Part shown: positions 45,279-59,100 of the stretch, one piece after another
Numbering within the stretch: the stretch's first letter is position 1
Layout of the letters: the number at the start of each line of letters is the position of its first letter
Source of the DNA: Latrodectus hesperus
Taxonomy: Eukaryota; Arthropoda; Arachnida; Araneae; Theridiidae
DNA: 64,000 nt
Assembly: GCA_037975125.1 (NCBI GenBank)
Contig: CM075853.1
Coordinates: forward strand, 92,560,773-92,624,772
Direction: 5' to 3'
Notes under the pieces: model-generated
Told to the model about the DNA's origin: nothing
What the model saw: only the letters and a program-made list of their open reading frames with translations
Databases searched by the model: none
Position numbers and translations under genes: made by a program

Positions 45279-45764
45279 TGTTTGTCTTTTCTTTTTATAA
45301 TTCTATTTACTATTATATTTACAAAATGTAATATAAATATAAAAATGTAATAACTATGATCAAAATAAAATATTTTGCATCGTTAAGATATAAATAAATA
45401 AATATCAAAACAAAATCTTTCATTAACTGATTTAATGACCATTAATTTAATATAATGGATCATAATTCTTTAAAAATTACGTGACATATTTTACTGGGCA
45501 CAAATTGTTCGCATATATATATACACCTAAGTAAGACAATTTATTATTACTATTATCTTTTATTAACTGTCAAATTTCTCTGTCTAAATGCTTTAAAATG
45601 ATACTTATAGTGGTTTTGTCAAAAACATTTCTTTTGGGCAGGGAAAAAACTCCATCCAAAACATGCGCGTGTGCATAAGCGGGATTGTCCTCCGGCTCGG
45701 GAGACATTTTAAAAATTTCATTTTGGCCCGCGCTTAAAAGTATTTGCCCATCCCTGAACTAGAT

Positions 45765-48700
45765 CACGTTGCTGAATAGAGTCTGGAATTGAAACTAGAA
45801 TAATGAATTATATTGTGGATGTTTCTTAACTTATGAGATCAAGCATTACTACAATATTATTCACAGCGAAGATGAATTATTCTAATGACTGATAAAAACA
45901 TTGTTGAGGATTTTCGTGATTAAAGTTGTCTATGAATTACACAATGAATAGATAAAATATTTTTTTTTTTACATAATAGGGATAAACATACGATGATGAC
46001 GAACAATTATAAAATCTCCATGTGTGGAAACAATTATAATATTCTTTCAGGAAATATTTTTTTCAAAATATTAATTTAAAAAATAAAACATTGATGTGAA
46101 AAATTTTATTTACTCAAAAAATATTCTTAAAAATAGATTCCCTTTTAATATATTATATAAACCTGTTTCAAAAACCATCTCAAATAATTAAAATTCCTAC
46201 TGAATAAATAGTAAATTGGAATAATAATACAGAAAAGGAATAAATTTATAAAATAAATAAAATTCGTAACAACTGAAATTCCTAAAATCCTAAATTCCTG
46301 CCCTCACAAATAAACGTAATTTAATATTAAAATTTCATTAGTTTTTTTTTTTTTGAAAAGTTTATTCTTTAATCTATAGAAAAGTTCGGTGAGCATCGAA
46401 GTTTGCGTAGGGAATATCATCAGTTATTTCATCAATTTTTCCTCGTTGCTTAATGTGAAATTACTCATAATAGTGGTTCAACTGATATAATAATGCTTAA
46501 CGTCTTTGACAACTGGCTGCATGAACTTGTGCTGTTGGCATGATGCCTCAGCTAACCAATTTAACAATAAATATTAATATGAATGAGAAAACCAAAAGTC
46601 ATCACATCTTTTATGCATTTATTGGTACGTCTGAAACTAAGACTCCTGGACTCTACCTGAAACAGATGATGACTTCAGAAATTTGTGATGCCATTTGTGA
46701 AAAACGCAAAAATTTAATTTACTTATCAGGATGAACTTCTTGTAAATATCTCAACAAATTAAATGATTTCATTGTTTTATTCTTCAGCATTTTACAACAA
46801 ATAGATAGTTACTAGATGGGCAATGAAGGAAAATACTGTAAATACTATATTAAGATGCTCCTTTTTAATAACTGACTTCATTAGCAATAGTAAAATGTAA
46901 TGAGTGAAAGATTTTACAAAATTAATAATTCGCGATTACGATAAAGAGATAATAAATCCTCTTACTAAGCCGTATAATCAATTGAACAATGAAAGAAAAA
47001 TCGAAGTTGTGGGAAATAACCGAAATGAAATTAACGAAAAATGATACAAAGAATGTGAATCATATAAAATATTTATATCGAAAAGATGTACAACGCATGG
47101 CTTACAATTGGCGTCTTTTAAAAATAAATTAAGACAAAATAGCACCGTGCATGTGTTCAGAACCTGACTAAGACAATGACATACGGGAATTTTGCCCTAG
47201 GCCTTCTCATCTGAGGGAGCTCCCAAATAAAATAGAAAGTTTATTTTATGTTATCAATTGAGTAGAATCGTTTGGCAAATAAAAAAAGAAAGTTTGTTGT
47301 TGTGAAGCAGAGGAAAGTTCATGTCCCTGACCCCTAGTTGGATAAGTTGTGCCTCGTTTTCGGTCCACTCCTGCAAAGTAGTCCTTGAAATTTTAAGCGA
47401 ATCTAGTTTCGAATTCTTCAGAATCACCCAATAAAGAATGCAATTCATCTTACCATTCTTAGAATTATGTAAGGAATGCTGTCACTTGATTTGTTTTATT
47501 GCCAGTACAAAAGTGACAGCAGGATAATCTATGTAATAAATTCTTTTAGTAGCTTTAATATTAAGTTCGAATATAAAACGTGTTTATCGCTCCCTTCCAT
47601 TGAAAGCATGCCACCATTCTCTTATTGCATTAACAAACTCATTGCTACCAGCATCTTAAAGTGATAACTTTCTTCACCTGACTACTGCTCTATATTGATT
47701 AGATATAATATCGAAATGATTTTCTTAACTATAATTTATTTTGTAATATTTTTCAGAATTTTTACATCAAACTCAAGAAATTCAATCAAATTTGTCAGAA
47801 ATTAACTGGTTTTATTACAATTTTAATTGATTTCTCAATTCAATCAATTTTTTTTATTTCCACTATTTGTTTCAAGAGCGATACAAGAAAAATCCAAAAA
47901 CGATCATCAAGGCATTTCTTCAACAGAATAAGTTAAACTAAAATCTTAAAAATTTGAAAGTGTGTATGAACATATTTAGGATAGATTACGAATGATGTTC
48001 ATGTTCTACAAATGTGTGTATGAATTAGTGGGCAAACTCTTCCAAATAAACAATTTTGGGAACTTAAGATTAAGTGTTAAGCATGATTGGTTTGTTTTCT
48101 CTCAACTGTCATTTTTTTACATATAAGGTTTAACTAAACCAGGAGTTACGGCTTAAAGCAGATTGCGAATTACTACAAACATCTATGCCAAGGTGGGATT
48201 GGAACTCATGAACTGCCAAACAAGAGAGCTAATCATTCTGCTGCCAGCTCAGCGTTTTGAGCATGATCTAGTTGTAATTTATGCATTAAATTTACACTAA
48301 ATAAAATCAATATTGGTCTGATTATAAATCCTAAGCTAAAATTTCACCAACAGTGGTTGAATTTTAGTTATGTGTGAAACTTGAAACCAAAATCAATTAA
48401 TTTTGATTTTTATTATTTGGAATTCAAACTAAAATACATTGAGCAGGAACGTTTTTTTTAAAAATAATTCTGGGACAATTTTTTTTGTATAAATTAAATA
48501 AAATTTTTATAAATTTAAAAAATTACGAAAATATAGGCTATGGAATAGGCAAGACTTATTCCTTATCGGGGAAGCAAGAGAGTTCTCATAAATGGCTAAA
48601 AAGAAGTCAGTTTTAAAAGATAAACATAAATAATAGATGTTTTATTAAATTTTTAGGAAAATGAAACCATTATTAAACTTTAATCTCAAATTAGGGATAT

Positions 48701-49082
48701 AAATCAAAAATGAAAAAAGTAAATTTCTGAGGCTTTTTTCTAGCTCAATCGTTGTAGAAGAAGACGAACTTGAAACACGTTTTTTGTTCGCGGATTTTTA
48801 GGTGTCTGCTGTTTTCATTTTCATTGTCACATTTTGCCTGGAAGGAATGGTTGTGTTTTTCTATGTTAATATATTTACGCAGCGGAAATGAATTGATTTT
48901 TTCCTATACAATTTATTCTGTTTACAACTACATGTTCCTTATTCTTTTGAGTTGCTATTGAATGTTTATTAAGTCATAAAATTGTATAGAATAATGAAAA
49001 TATGGGATTATAATCGACTATTGCAACTCTTTTTAAAATATACATGCATATCATATTGTCATTGAATAGAATCGCACACATA
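45765..49082. other. Intergenic region before gene 2
   Basis: AT-rich, with one reversed SINE (about 48130-48254). No complete gene seen. The core promoter of gene 2 should lie near its end if no 5' UTR exon exists further upstream, but no TATA or initiator motif stands out from the AT background. Confidence 0.45.
48130..48254 (-). repeat. tRNA-derived SINE (family A), reverse
   Basis: The minus strand reads GAGCTGGCAGCAGAATGATT, then CTCTTG, GAGTTCCAATCCCACCTTGG and AGATGTTTGTAGTAATTCG, collinear with the copy at 53831. Confidence 0.75.
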
Positions 49083-49149
49083 ATGGTTATGAATTCAAAT
49101 TTACTATGGATTCTATTATTATTATTAATCAGAGAAGCATTATCTCAAG
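49083..49149 (+). CDS. Gene 2 exon: signal peptide
   Basis: 67 bp from ATG to a GTAATT donor, phase 1 out. It encodes a short N-terminus, a hydrophobic core (LLWILLLLLI) and REALSQ, a plausible signal peptidase region. The exon end joins in frame with Ig1 at 54344. Confidence 0.78.
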
Positions 49150-52100
49150 GTAATTTTATTGTTTTCATTAATTTCCAATGGTTCTTAATTAGATTATATC
49201 ATCATGGTTGACTATTGCAACATAACATTACACTTGATTTTAAAATTTGAAAAATTTTCTTATGAGATATATATATTTTTTGTTTTATTAATCTTTTAAC
49301 TAAGTTGTGAATAAAGTCTAAGAAATTCAAAATCTCTAGGTTTCTTTTTATGATTTTTTCAAATTATGAAAAATGTTTTTTTAGATTAAAATAATTTGTA
49401 TAATATATTTTTCTGTAAATATTGTCAAGAAGTTATTGAAATTACAATTTCCAAGTTATAACGTATACTTAAAGATTTTAAGATGCATTTAAAGAATTTA
49501 TTGAAATAATAAAAAGGATTAAAATTTTACATGGCATACTTATAAAATATAAATGTTTGCCTATTTTAATCATACATGCAATTTATTTCCATATTATAAG
49601 TTTGTCATTTATTGCGTGCATAAAATTATTTTAAATAAAGTATAGTAAGAATTTATTATATAAAATATTATGTCCTTATAGTGTTTCTTAATTATTAGAT
49701 AAAATAGCCTCTATATCTTCTATAAAAAGATTTTTCCCTCTTTTAAGATAAAGCTTTCTTTTTTATAAAAGAGAAAATTTACAATTAATATCTTATATTT
49801 CACAAATCGTTTGCTAAGTCAATGGAACAATTAACAGTAAATTCCTGAAAGACTTAAGATTCGGTTTTTTCATCAATATGATTGAAGTATAAAAAATTAT
49901 AAAATAGACATTTTTCTCTTTCATTAAATGTATTGAAATTTTTTATTAATTTCTTCTTTTGCATTGGTATAGATGTATAAATTTATTTTATTGTAAAATT
50001 ATGAGATTTTTGGCATGTCTTGAAAGTTATAATTGTTTAATTTATTCAAAATAAGTTTCATGAAACCGATTCTGAATAAATATTTTCTGCCGAGTAACTT
50101 AGAATAATATAATTTCTAAGTTATTTTGAACATTATTTTGTGGATTTGACTTTCATTGTTATGTCCCATTATTTATTCATTTATAATTTTTCCTCTTTTT
50201 GACATTCATTTTCAGTTCACATCTACTATTCTAACAAAATATAGTAAATTTGTTGCTGTTTTTATTGGAAGAAAGTATTTTAATATATATCATTTGGACA
50301 TGTTATGTTAAAATTACATTCCAATAGTCCTAGAGTTCTAGAATTTCATCCATGATTACATAAAAGCCTCTTAGAATTCTTTTAAAATGTCTTATTTGGA
50401 AGATATTTATTAACAAGTTAATTGGACTTAAAAATGAAAAGCACATAAAGCTTCTCTTTTTTTACTCAATTATTTAGGTATATTGATCTTTTAAAATATA
50501 ATGAAATATTTTAGGAGTCTGTAGTTTAATATTTTATATGTTCAAGATTTCACTACTATTAAATAAGAATATACATAATTTTAGACTGATATTTTTAATC
50601 TAGAAAACAAATTTTAGCAAATATGCCAAAATTATTATGAATGATGTTAGCAATGTTTGCTTTTCTACTAAACTTTTAATTTAAAGAAAAATTCTCTTGC
50701 TCTTTTGCTATATATTTTGTCTTGTTAATTACTTTATTTTTGATAATTAAGAACATTAGTATTTCTTTTTAAGATTTATAATAAATTTATTTTTTAATAA
50801 ATTAATGATTTTAAGATTTGTAATAAATTAAGAATATTAATTTGCAATAGAATTTCTTTTACATGTTGCAACAAGCTTACTCTTTTCCAATTTTTTCACT
50901 TTGCCATTTTATAAGATCTATTCCTATAAGTTACTAAGTAACTTGTTTTTAGCATTTCTCTGTTGCAGTAAATAAAGATACATGCAAGACATTATCATTA
51001 AGATTTGTGATTATGCATAAAAATCAATAGCGTATAGTTTATATATTTCTTAGAATTTAAATTAGATGAAATAGAAGATGAACACTTTAGTCTTTGCCCT
51101 TAACATGAAATTTTTTCTGTTATTACAAATATAAATAGATAAAAATCATTATACATAAAATAGTCATTTAATTTATATGTCTTAGAATTTGAATTATCTG
51201 ATTTAGTTTTGTAATTGAATGCAAGAGATGATACAAAGTGCTATATTTTAAATATATAAAACTTTAAGCAATCAATAAAATTTTTCATTTTAAATTTATA
51301 TCATGTCTCAATATATTTATGATTTGATTGAATAATTACCAATAGATTGATAGCTCAGTCGATAAAATATCTGATTTGTATCAATTTGTTTTTTTCAAAA
51401 ATATCAACCACTGTTCATCTAAAGCTCACCATCAAACATTGTTTACCATCCTTGCATAAAAATATTTATTTTAAAAAGGACTTAAAAATGCCTAAAAAAT
51501 ATTAAGAGTTTTAAAATTATAAAAATATTTAGTTTTATAAATTGTTAGAGTTTTAAATTTATAAAAAATATTAAAAATATTTTATATCATTTCAAAGATA
51601 ATATTGGCATATTAAATTCAAAAAATATTTCTGAATAAGAAAATTCTGCTATGAATGTGAAATCTTCTGTTATAAATGAAAGTGATATTTGTTTGTCAAA
51701 TATCTATAATTATTATTCATCATTCTTTTATAATTCTGTATCATGAGGAAAAATTACATTTAAATTTTAAAAATTAGGCATTTTTCAGAGAAAAATAATT
51801 AATAATAAAATCTATTAAAATAAAAAATTTATTTTTATGGCAGTTCCTATATAATTTGACATTCTTTCTACATTTAAAGTTTTCTATTCTACAACTATTC
51901 TATCTAATCTAAACAACTTAAGTGATAAAGTATCACTAAAATGATAATCATTAGTGATTCTTTTATCACTAAAGATTATCTGTATTTAATTTTTAGTGAC
52001 ACTTTTAAAATATATGTTCAATGTTTATGATTTTTTTCATAGAAAGATTGGATTTTTAAATTCATAAATTTTAGGAAGAAAAAGATTTTAAATTTTTATA

Positions 52101-53076
52101 CTATTTTTTTATTTAATGTTATTTTGTTTACTCTAATATCGTTTTTACATTTTTAGTATGATTCATGATAGTGAATAAAATCATGAAAAAACAGTTTTTC
52201 TCTTTTTTATAATACTGCATATATTAAAGAATAATAAATATATTTGCTGAGCTGATTACTAGTAATAAATTTGAAAAGAGTTTAAAAAAAATCTTGAAAA
52301 TTCTACATGATATTTAATATTTTTTTAAAGTATTAACTAATAAAATAATTGGTGTCTTACTATTTTAAAACTGGTTTATCATATTCTTCATGAACATTAA
52401 AGCTTAGTGATATAGAACATTATTTTTTAATTAATTTTTTTATGCATTTTTAAAAATGTATAATAACATAAGTCATTTAACAAGTTTGTTTTGAATTGCT
52501 TAGAATTTATGACTAGCATCTTAAATTATATAATATAAATTTATTTAATTAAAGAATTATTTAAAGTAATAAAAAGATAAATTTTACCAATGTTTATTAC
52601 TATTAATATTATTTTTTACAATAAAATATTCTGAAGTGTTTTATGACTAGTAGATATTGCAGGTCTTTAAGATTTACTGAAGCTAGTAAAAATCTTTTAT
52701 AGAAAAGGATTCCTAGTTACTTTATAAACAGATGTAAAATTACCTTAAATATTGAATCAAAAGAAAATTTTGTGTGATACCTTTTTTAAAATAATTAAAG
52801 CATTACAAAATATAATTGTTTTGTAAAATCACTGGATTATTACAAAATATAATTGTTTTGTAAAATCACTAGTAGTATGGGATGCTAAAGCATTTGTTGG
52901 CTGTAGTTTCAATTTAAAAAAAGAGTAGAAAAATATATTTGTCGCTAAAAGTTTTGAGCATGTAATTTAAAAATAATACAGTCACTTTGTAGAGAGAAAA
53001 TTTTTTTTTATTGATGTTACTTTACAATTTCAAAATAATTATTTAAATGTTAACATCAAAATATTTAGATTTAATA

Positions 53077-53107
<31 letters not shown>

Positions 53108-56100
53108 CAACTGAAATTTGTATATATATTCCTTATTGAAAAATTATATCTGAAAAATTCTGTATGAAGTTCAAAGCAAACTCTAAAATCTGACTCGATT
53201 GTAGCTGTATGGTTGACACTCTGGTTTTCTCTGGTTCTTATTATAGCTTGTGGTTTAGACTTCACCTAGAATGTGGATGTGTGTTGTGGTTCGGAATGTA
53301 CATCCAATTATCTTTTAAGCAAATAGTAGCAAACTAAATCAAACACGTCAAGAATAGACTATTGTGATTACTTTGTAAAATGATTTCTAATAAGTAAAAA
53401 TGCTCAGTAAAAGTTTTATTTTTCTTGCATATAAAATGTGCTTATAAAAATGTCAACATTCGGAATTTTTTTAATTATAAACTAGAATAGTTAAATTTGC
53501 TAGTTAAAATCTGTAAAAGAAAATTCTATGCCTATTCTGAAATATCTCATGTATTTTTTACACATATTTAATTTTACTATTTCATCTTTATTTTTTATGT
53601 TATATATCTTAATTTTTATTTTACTTATTGTTAAATAGTTTTATATGTTGTATAGTTTTTGCAAATATATGAATCATTTTTTGTTCATTAATGGTTTTCA
53701 ATAAATAAAATTTTTTAACTATTTATTTCTGAAATATCTCATGCTTTTTTTAAAATGGAAATGCACATAGTTTTATCATTCATGATATTTAGTTTATTCA
53801 GTTAATTGCCACCTACCCTGTCTAGTGGTCGCCGAGCTGGCAGCCGAATGGTTAGCGCTCTTGCCTTCGGTTCAACAGTTCGTGGGTTCGAATCCCACCT
53901 TGGGCATGGATGTTTGTAGTGGTTCGGAATCCACTTTAAAACGTAAGTCCCGGTCTAATTAGCCCTCGTGTGCAAAAAATGACCGTTGAGCGACAAACAA
54001 ACCAAACAAACCAAACCTGTCTAGTGGTCAGCTTGCCGGACTGCATATAGGGAGGTACTGAATTCAAATCCTGGTTCAAGCATGAATGTACTTTCTCTCT
54101 CTCTCTCTTTTATCTTTGTCCTTTCCTTTTAAGTTGGAGTCCAAACCAAATTATAATTTAGTTGGAAAAGTGGAGGAGCATACCCCATTTTGTCAACTTA
54201 GCTGGTATGAGGCAACAGTTAATTGATTTTTTTTTATGTTATACTTTTTTCAGTAAATCACATTTTGTGTTGTTTATTAATTTATTATTCTGTTCAGCAA
54301 AATTTATGTATACTTTTCTTTAATTCAATTGCATTTTTTCTAGAATTGCCTAAATTAAATCCACTGTCATTACCTATTCATTTATCTGTTGATTCAAGAG
54401 CAAAATTACTATGTGTTGCTTCATCTGGTGATCAGCCTATTGATTTTCAATGGTTAAAAGATGGAAACCCCATCACTTATGCTAAAATTGAACAATTAGA
54501 TGAATCAACATCATCTCTCACTATTCAACCTTTAAGCTTAGATGATATTGGAAATTATACTTGCAGGGCAACAAATAGTGCTGGAAGTGATTCAGTAACT
54601 GCTCCTTTATTTATCACAGGTAAAAGTTGATTTTGACTTTTTTGTATATTATTATTTGAATATTTTCATTTATTGTAGAAATATGAGCTCTTGAATTTCC
54701 CTATAAATTGAATTTTCCCAAGGTATACACAACTGTTTGTTTAATTCAATAACTTCAATTTTTTTGCTGCTTTTAGTTTGACAGTATAGATTGTTTAAAT
54801 TTAAATAAAAAAAACTTGTCATTATGATTTATGTAACTAACAGTACATTAATAATTATCAATATTTAATCAGTATTTCTTATTCTCTGTTCTAATGGCAA
54901 TCATTATTTCAATTAAACTTGAAGTTGAATTATAAACTTAAGAACATTTAATTGTGTACGATCGACATCAAATAAAAGCACAGAAATGACATCCATGTTT
55001 ACAATCAATCTTGATTCTGTATACAGTATAATAATATCTTTGTTTGGCAGCATGTTTTTGAAATTGTCATATATGCTGACTTTTCGCCTGAAGTAATACT
55101 ATAGGGTTCTACTGTATATATGCCTCAGTTACTTCTTATTTACAATAAAAATACTTTGAGCAGCCACCATTACACTTTTGATTTGTTAGGGTTTGTAGCC
55201 ATGTTCTATCTTTGAGTTTTTTGCGCTATATTTCAGCAACATAATGTATGATTGAAGTTTGATAATTTATCCACAATGTCCTGATGTTTCTGTTAAAATA
55301 TTTGACATTTTTCAAAAAATGTTCATCTCCTGTCTTGATCTCTATTTTCCTGATATTTCATGTATTGAAATTGTTTTATCAGTAATTAGTGAGTGAATCA
55401 CATACCTAGAATACATTAATTATAAAATAATAATTAATGTGTTCTGTAAGGCAAACATATCAACTTTCAATTTGAATTTTTAATTAATCTGAATCTTATA
55501 AAATAAATATTAATTTATAGAAATCTGATTAAAATTTTTGGCAATATGAAATAATTTTCAAAATTATATTTTCCCATAGTAAACATTGATTGTATGAATT
55601 TCATTATATGAAATATGTGTAGAATTACAATAAAAAATCCTAATTGACTGCTATGGCAAGAGAAATATTTAGAAATCAAAAACTTACTAAAAATAAGGAA
55701 TTTAATATTTTTATTAAGTGAACAGCAGTGATTTTAGATTATGGAATATTCGACTAATTTCCATATTATTTACTTATTTTTTTAATCTTTTCATCTTTTT
55801 TTGATTAATTAATGTCTTTAATGAAAGATCTTGGTACATTATTTTTAATATAATATTTGTGTACTTTTTTCAAATGGCTGAATGAAAAAAATTCCAAATA
55901 GTTATATTAGAAGTGAAGAATAAATTATAGACCTAGTCATAAGTGCTTAATGAGTAACACCAATTGTAAAATCAAAATCATTAGTGCTCTTCTAGAGGTC
56001 CTAAATGTTAATTGTTTTCAGAAAGGATATTTATGTTTTCTCTTCAATGTTTCACTATAAAGTACATTCTTGTATGATACTGATGTTTATGGAAATATAT

Positions 56101-59100
56101 TTTATAAAGCAATTCAGCTTCTAGTTTATGTTGATGTTACTGTTGCTAAAAACAATTCCATCTGCAAATTACATAAGATTTGACTATAGGTGATTTTAAA
56201 ACTAAGTGTGTAATCCTGTGGCAAGAAAATATCATTCAATAATAAACTCAATCATTTGAAGATTAGCCTTCATGAGTTTGAAATTGTATCATGCTTTAAT
56301 GATGTTGAATTGTTGGTTAATACAAAAGACATCATTTCTGACTTTTAAAATCATATCTGACAGGTCTACAAAATATTCTTCCATTTACAAAATGCCATCT
56401 TCTCTCCAGGAAAACTTTTGTTCATAAAATTCTCATTAAGTTCTCATTGTTCATAAAATTCTCATTAATCTGTGGCTCAGAATTTTTTTTTTTTTAACAA
56501 AGTGGGGAATATATAATTGCAGTTATTATTTGTTGAAAGGACAAATTTTCAGAAGTATCCTTAGTAGGTGGTTCACTAATTTAATTTGAAAATTGATTGG
56601 AATGTCTCAGGTTAGATTCCAGTTTCTGAGGAATAACAGGAGAAGAGTTTGTATTTCTCCATGCTCATCTGCCTGCTTTGAAGTTTTCTGGGCTCACTTA
56701 TCATAATTTTTTTTATTTGTAAAAAGATATTTACCATTAATATTTAATAAGAATTATTTAAATTAATTTTGAAATAATTATGTAGTTAAAAAATAATTAT
56801 ATAATTGTATTATATTGTTAGAAAAATCTGAATTGCAAAATATTTTTATTTAGTAAAATGAATCTTACAAAAACTTTTAATTGAAACTATATTTATAAGA
56901 AACAATAATTTATAGGAACATGTAATGTTATTCCTAAATGCAAATCGACATTGTGTCGAGGATATGCTCACAGATAAAAATTACCATGGCATGTTTGGGT
57001 ATCTGCTGCATGTTTATCTATAATACAAATTCTTTCACCCATCCTAATGAAAATGCATGCCTAAAGCAGGCCAGCATTCATCTCGTATTCAACATATTCA
57101 AGAGTTGCTGGAAAGAGTTTCTTGAGATTCCACTCTCAGAATGGGTATTCAAGAAAGTGGTAAGCATGGTCTGGCCACTAAGCTACAGTGAGCTAATTAA
57201 TATTATAATTTACAAATTTGATGTAGGAGGATTCATTGAGGCCTTGTGATAAAAAAGACCACACTTTTAAAAATGGGAAATCCAGAAATTAACCTCAGCC
57301 ACTGTTGAACAATAGAAGGCAGTTGTTGCACTTCTTTTCTATATGCATATCGCTCAGAGCAGGTGCTTGAGAGTTCCCTGTTTTTCTTCCTTGCAACATA
57401 TGTGTATAATCATTACATGTGAAAATTCCTACAAGAAGGCACCAGGGATATGACATTTTCTGCGGGATCACAAGTCACTTAGGCCTCGATGGTAATAAGA
57501 GTGCTGATGCATCTGCTAAATCTGCATCTTACCCACCTCTGCCATCAGTTTCTTTGTCTGATGTGGGAAGAGGTGTTAAAAAGTGAATTTATTCTCTTTG
57601 TCTGGAGTCATAGAACATGCAGGTCAATAAAAAATTACATGCAATATTTCCATACTTCACTTCATTATCAGTTTTACCGGTATGAAATGCTAATGGGAGG
57701 TTAACTTACCTTTGTTTTGGATACATGTTTCACACGTAGACATTTGTTTTTATATGAATTAAATCCTTGGTGTGAAACGTGTGATGCACCTTTTACTATT
57801 TTTTATATTTTAATTTTATATCTATATTTTAGCCATTATCGTTTATTTTTTTTAATTGTGATCTTTTAACATTGTTTGATTTGTTTGAGGAATCACCCCA
57901 CAAAAACCTATTTGCCTATTTAAAAGCAATGGATTTCTTACATTTTATTTGATTCTTTTTTAGTTATGGGTGATTTTATATACAATTATTTTTTGTTTTA
58001 TATGTGTTTGAATTTTAGTAGTGTCATATACAATTTTTTTGTTTTTTAACATTTTAAAGTTGCTTGGGTTTTGAAAAAATTTAATACAATAACATAAATC
58101 TTAGTTTTTGTGCAGCTTGTCCATTTTTGGACCTTGCTTTACAAAACCCAACCAACCTACAAAAAGTCAATAATATATAGCAGGTATGTCGTACAAGACT
58201 CTTAGTGGTTAGGCTGTTATAGTAACTTGTTGCTTGGTATATTTTAAAAAAGTATTGAAGACATTTTGATTTTGAAATTTGTTAAAATTTTAAAAAGCCT
58301 GATAAAATATTAAACTTAAAAGGATAAATAGAAATCTCTAATATTAGAATAAATGCAGTAACTTCATTTGGGAAGGTTTTTATTGAAAAGCTTTCAATAA
58401 TTATTTAAGAAGAATAAAATGGTTTGATTTGTTAAATCAATTAATTCATCACTTAAATCACTTCAAAAAGCTTTCAATAATTATTTAAGAAGAATAAAAT
58501 GGTTTGATTTGTTAAATCAATTAATTCATCACTTAAATCACTTTAAATTATTATAAAAATATTGTATTGGAGGAATTTTCAAAGAAAGGCTTGATTAACT
58601 CTGGTCTTTTGAACTAAATATAAGAATAAAAAGAATTATAATTATAATAAGTTTGATTATTAATGATTTTATAAGTATGAAATTTGAAAACATTTAAAAT
58701 AAGTAGTTTGTTTGATTCTAGCTAACTGATAAATATCAAGATACAATGTAAATTTTTTTGTTGAAATTTGGTATGTTGCAATATATTACAAAACTGAAAC
58801 AAGCTTTATTAATTTTAATATTTCTATTTGAGATTTATCATACAAGATGTAAAATGAAATAAAACTTCTTATTTTTATAATAGTGAACACTTATTATCTC
58901 AAGTTTAATTTATATGTTTAAATTTGATTTATTTTTATGCTTATATCTCAACTTTTAATGCTTATATTGTATGTAAAGTGATATTTTATCAATAATGAAA
59001 TATTTTTAACTTTTAAATACTTTAATATTTACTGCATTTATTAAAAATTTAATATTTTATTCAATTACCTGTGTAATATATTGAAGTAATGCAGATTTTT

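Larger units (their letters stand above)
42965..45756 (+). mobile_element. hAT-superfamily element, interrupted by a nested mariner
   Basis: Short terminal inverted repeats CAGAGGTGGGCAAA (left) and CAGGGATGGGCAAA (right, reversed) are flanked by near-identical 8 bp duplications, the hAT hallmark. Without the nested mariner it is about 1.47 kb, too short for an intact hAT gene. It keeps only the C-terminal transposase part. The subterminal regions are GC-rich (GCCGGCCCGGGGGCC at left, CTCCGGCTCGGGAG at right). Confidence 0.87.
49150..54343 (+). other. Gene 2 intron 1
   Basis: About 5.2 kb of AT-rich sequence between the signal-peptide and Ig1 exons. No further Ig1-like exon was recognised, so I see no cassette duplication here. 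It holds a 37 bp tandem repeat at 52802, a short TA tract near 53080 and SINE copies at 53.2 and 53.8-54.2 kb. Confidence 0.55.

Noticed and set aside
51350..51385. tRNA-like TAGCTCAGTCGATAAAATAT
   Set aside because: Only an A-box-like stretch, with no B box or cloverleaf; too weak to annotate.
53831..53905. A functional tRNA gene
   Set aside because: The A- and B-box elements are present but the sequence does not form a complete cloverleaf, is followed by a SINE body and tail, has many decayed relatives here and is flanked by a target duplication.
54223..54343. N-terminal extension of the gene 2 Ig1 exon from an upstream ATG
   Set aside because: The open frame crosses a clear TTTTTTCTAG acceptor, and the signal peptide is supplied in frame by the exon at 49083.
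56938..57249. 103-codon open frame as a gene
   Set aside because: It lies next to a decayed LINE RNase H region and shows no recognisable domain; it is probably repeat-derived.
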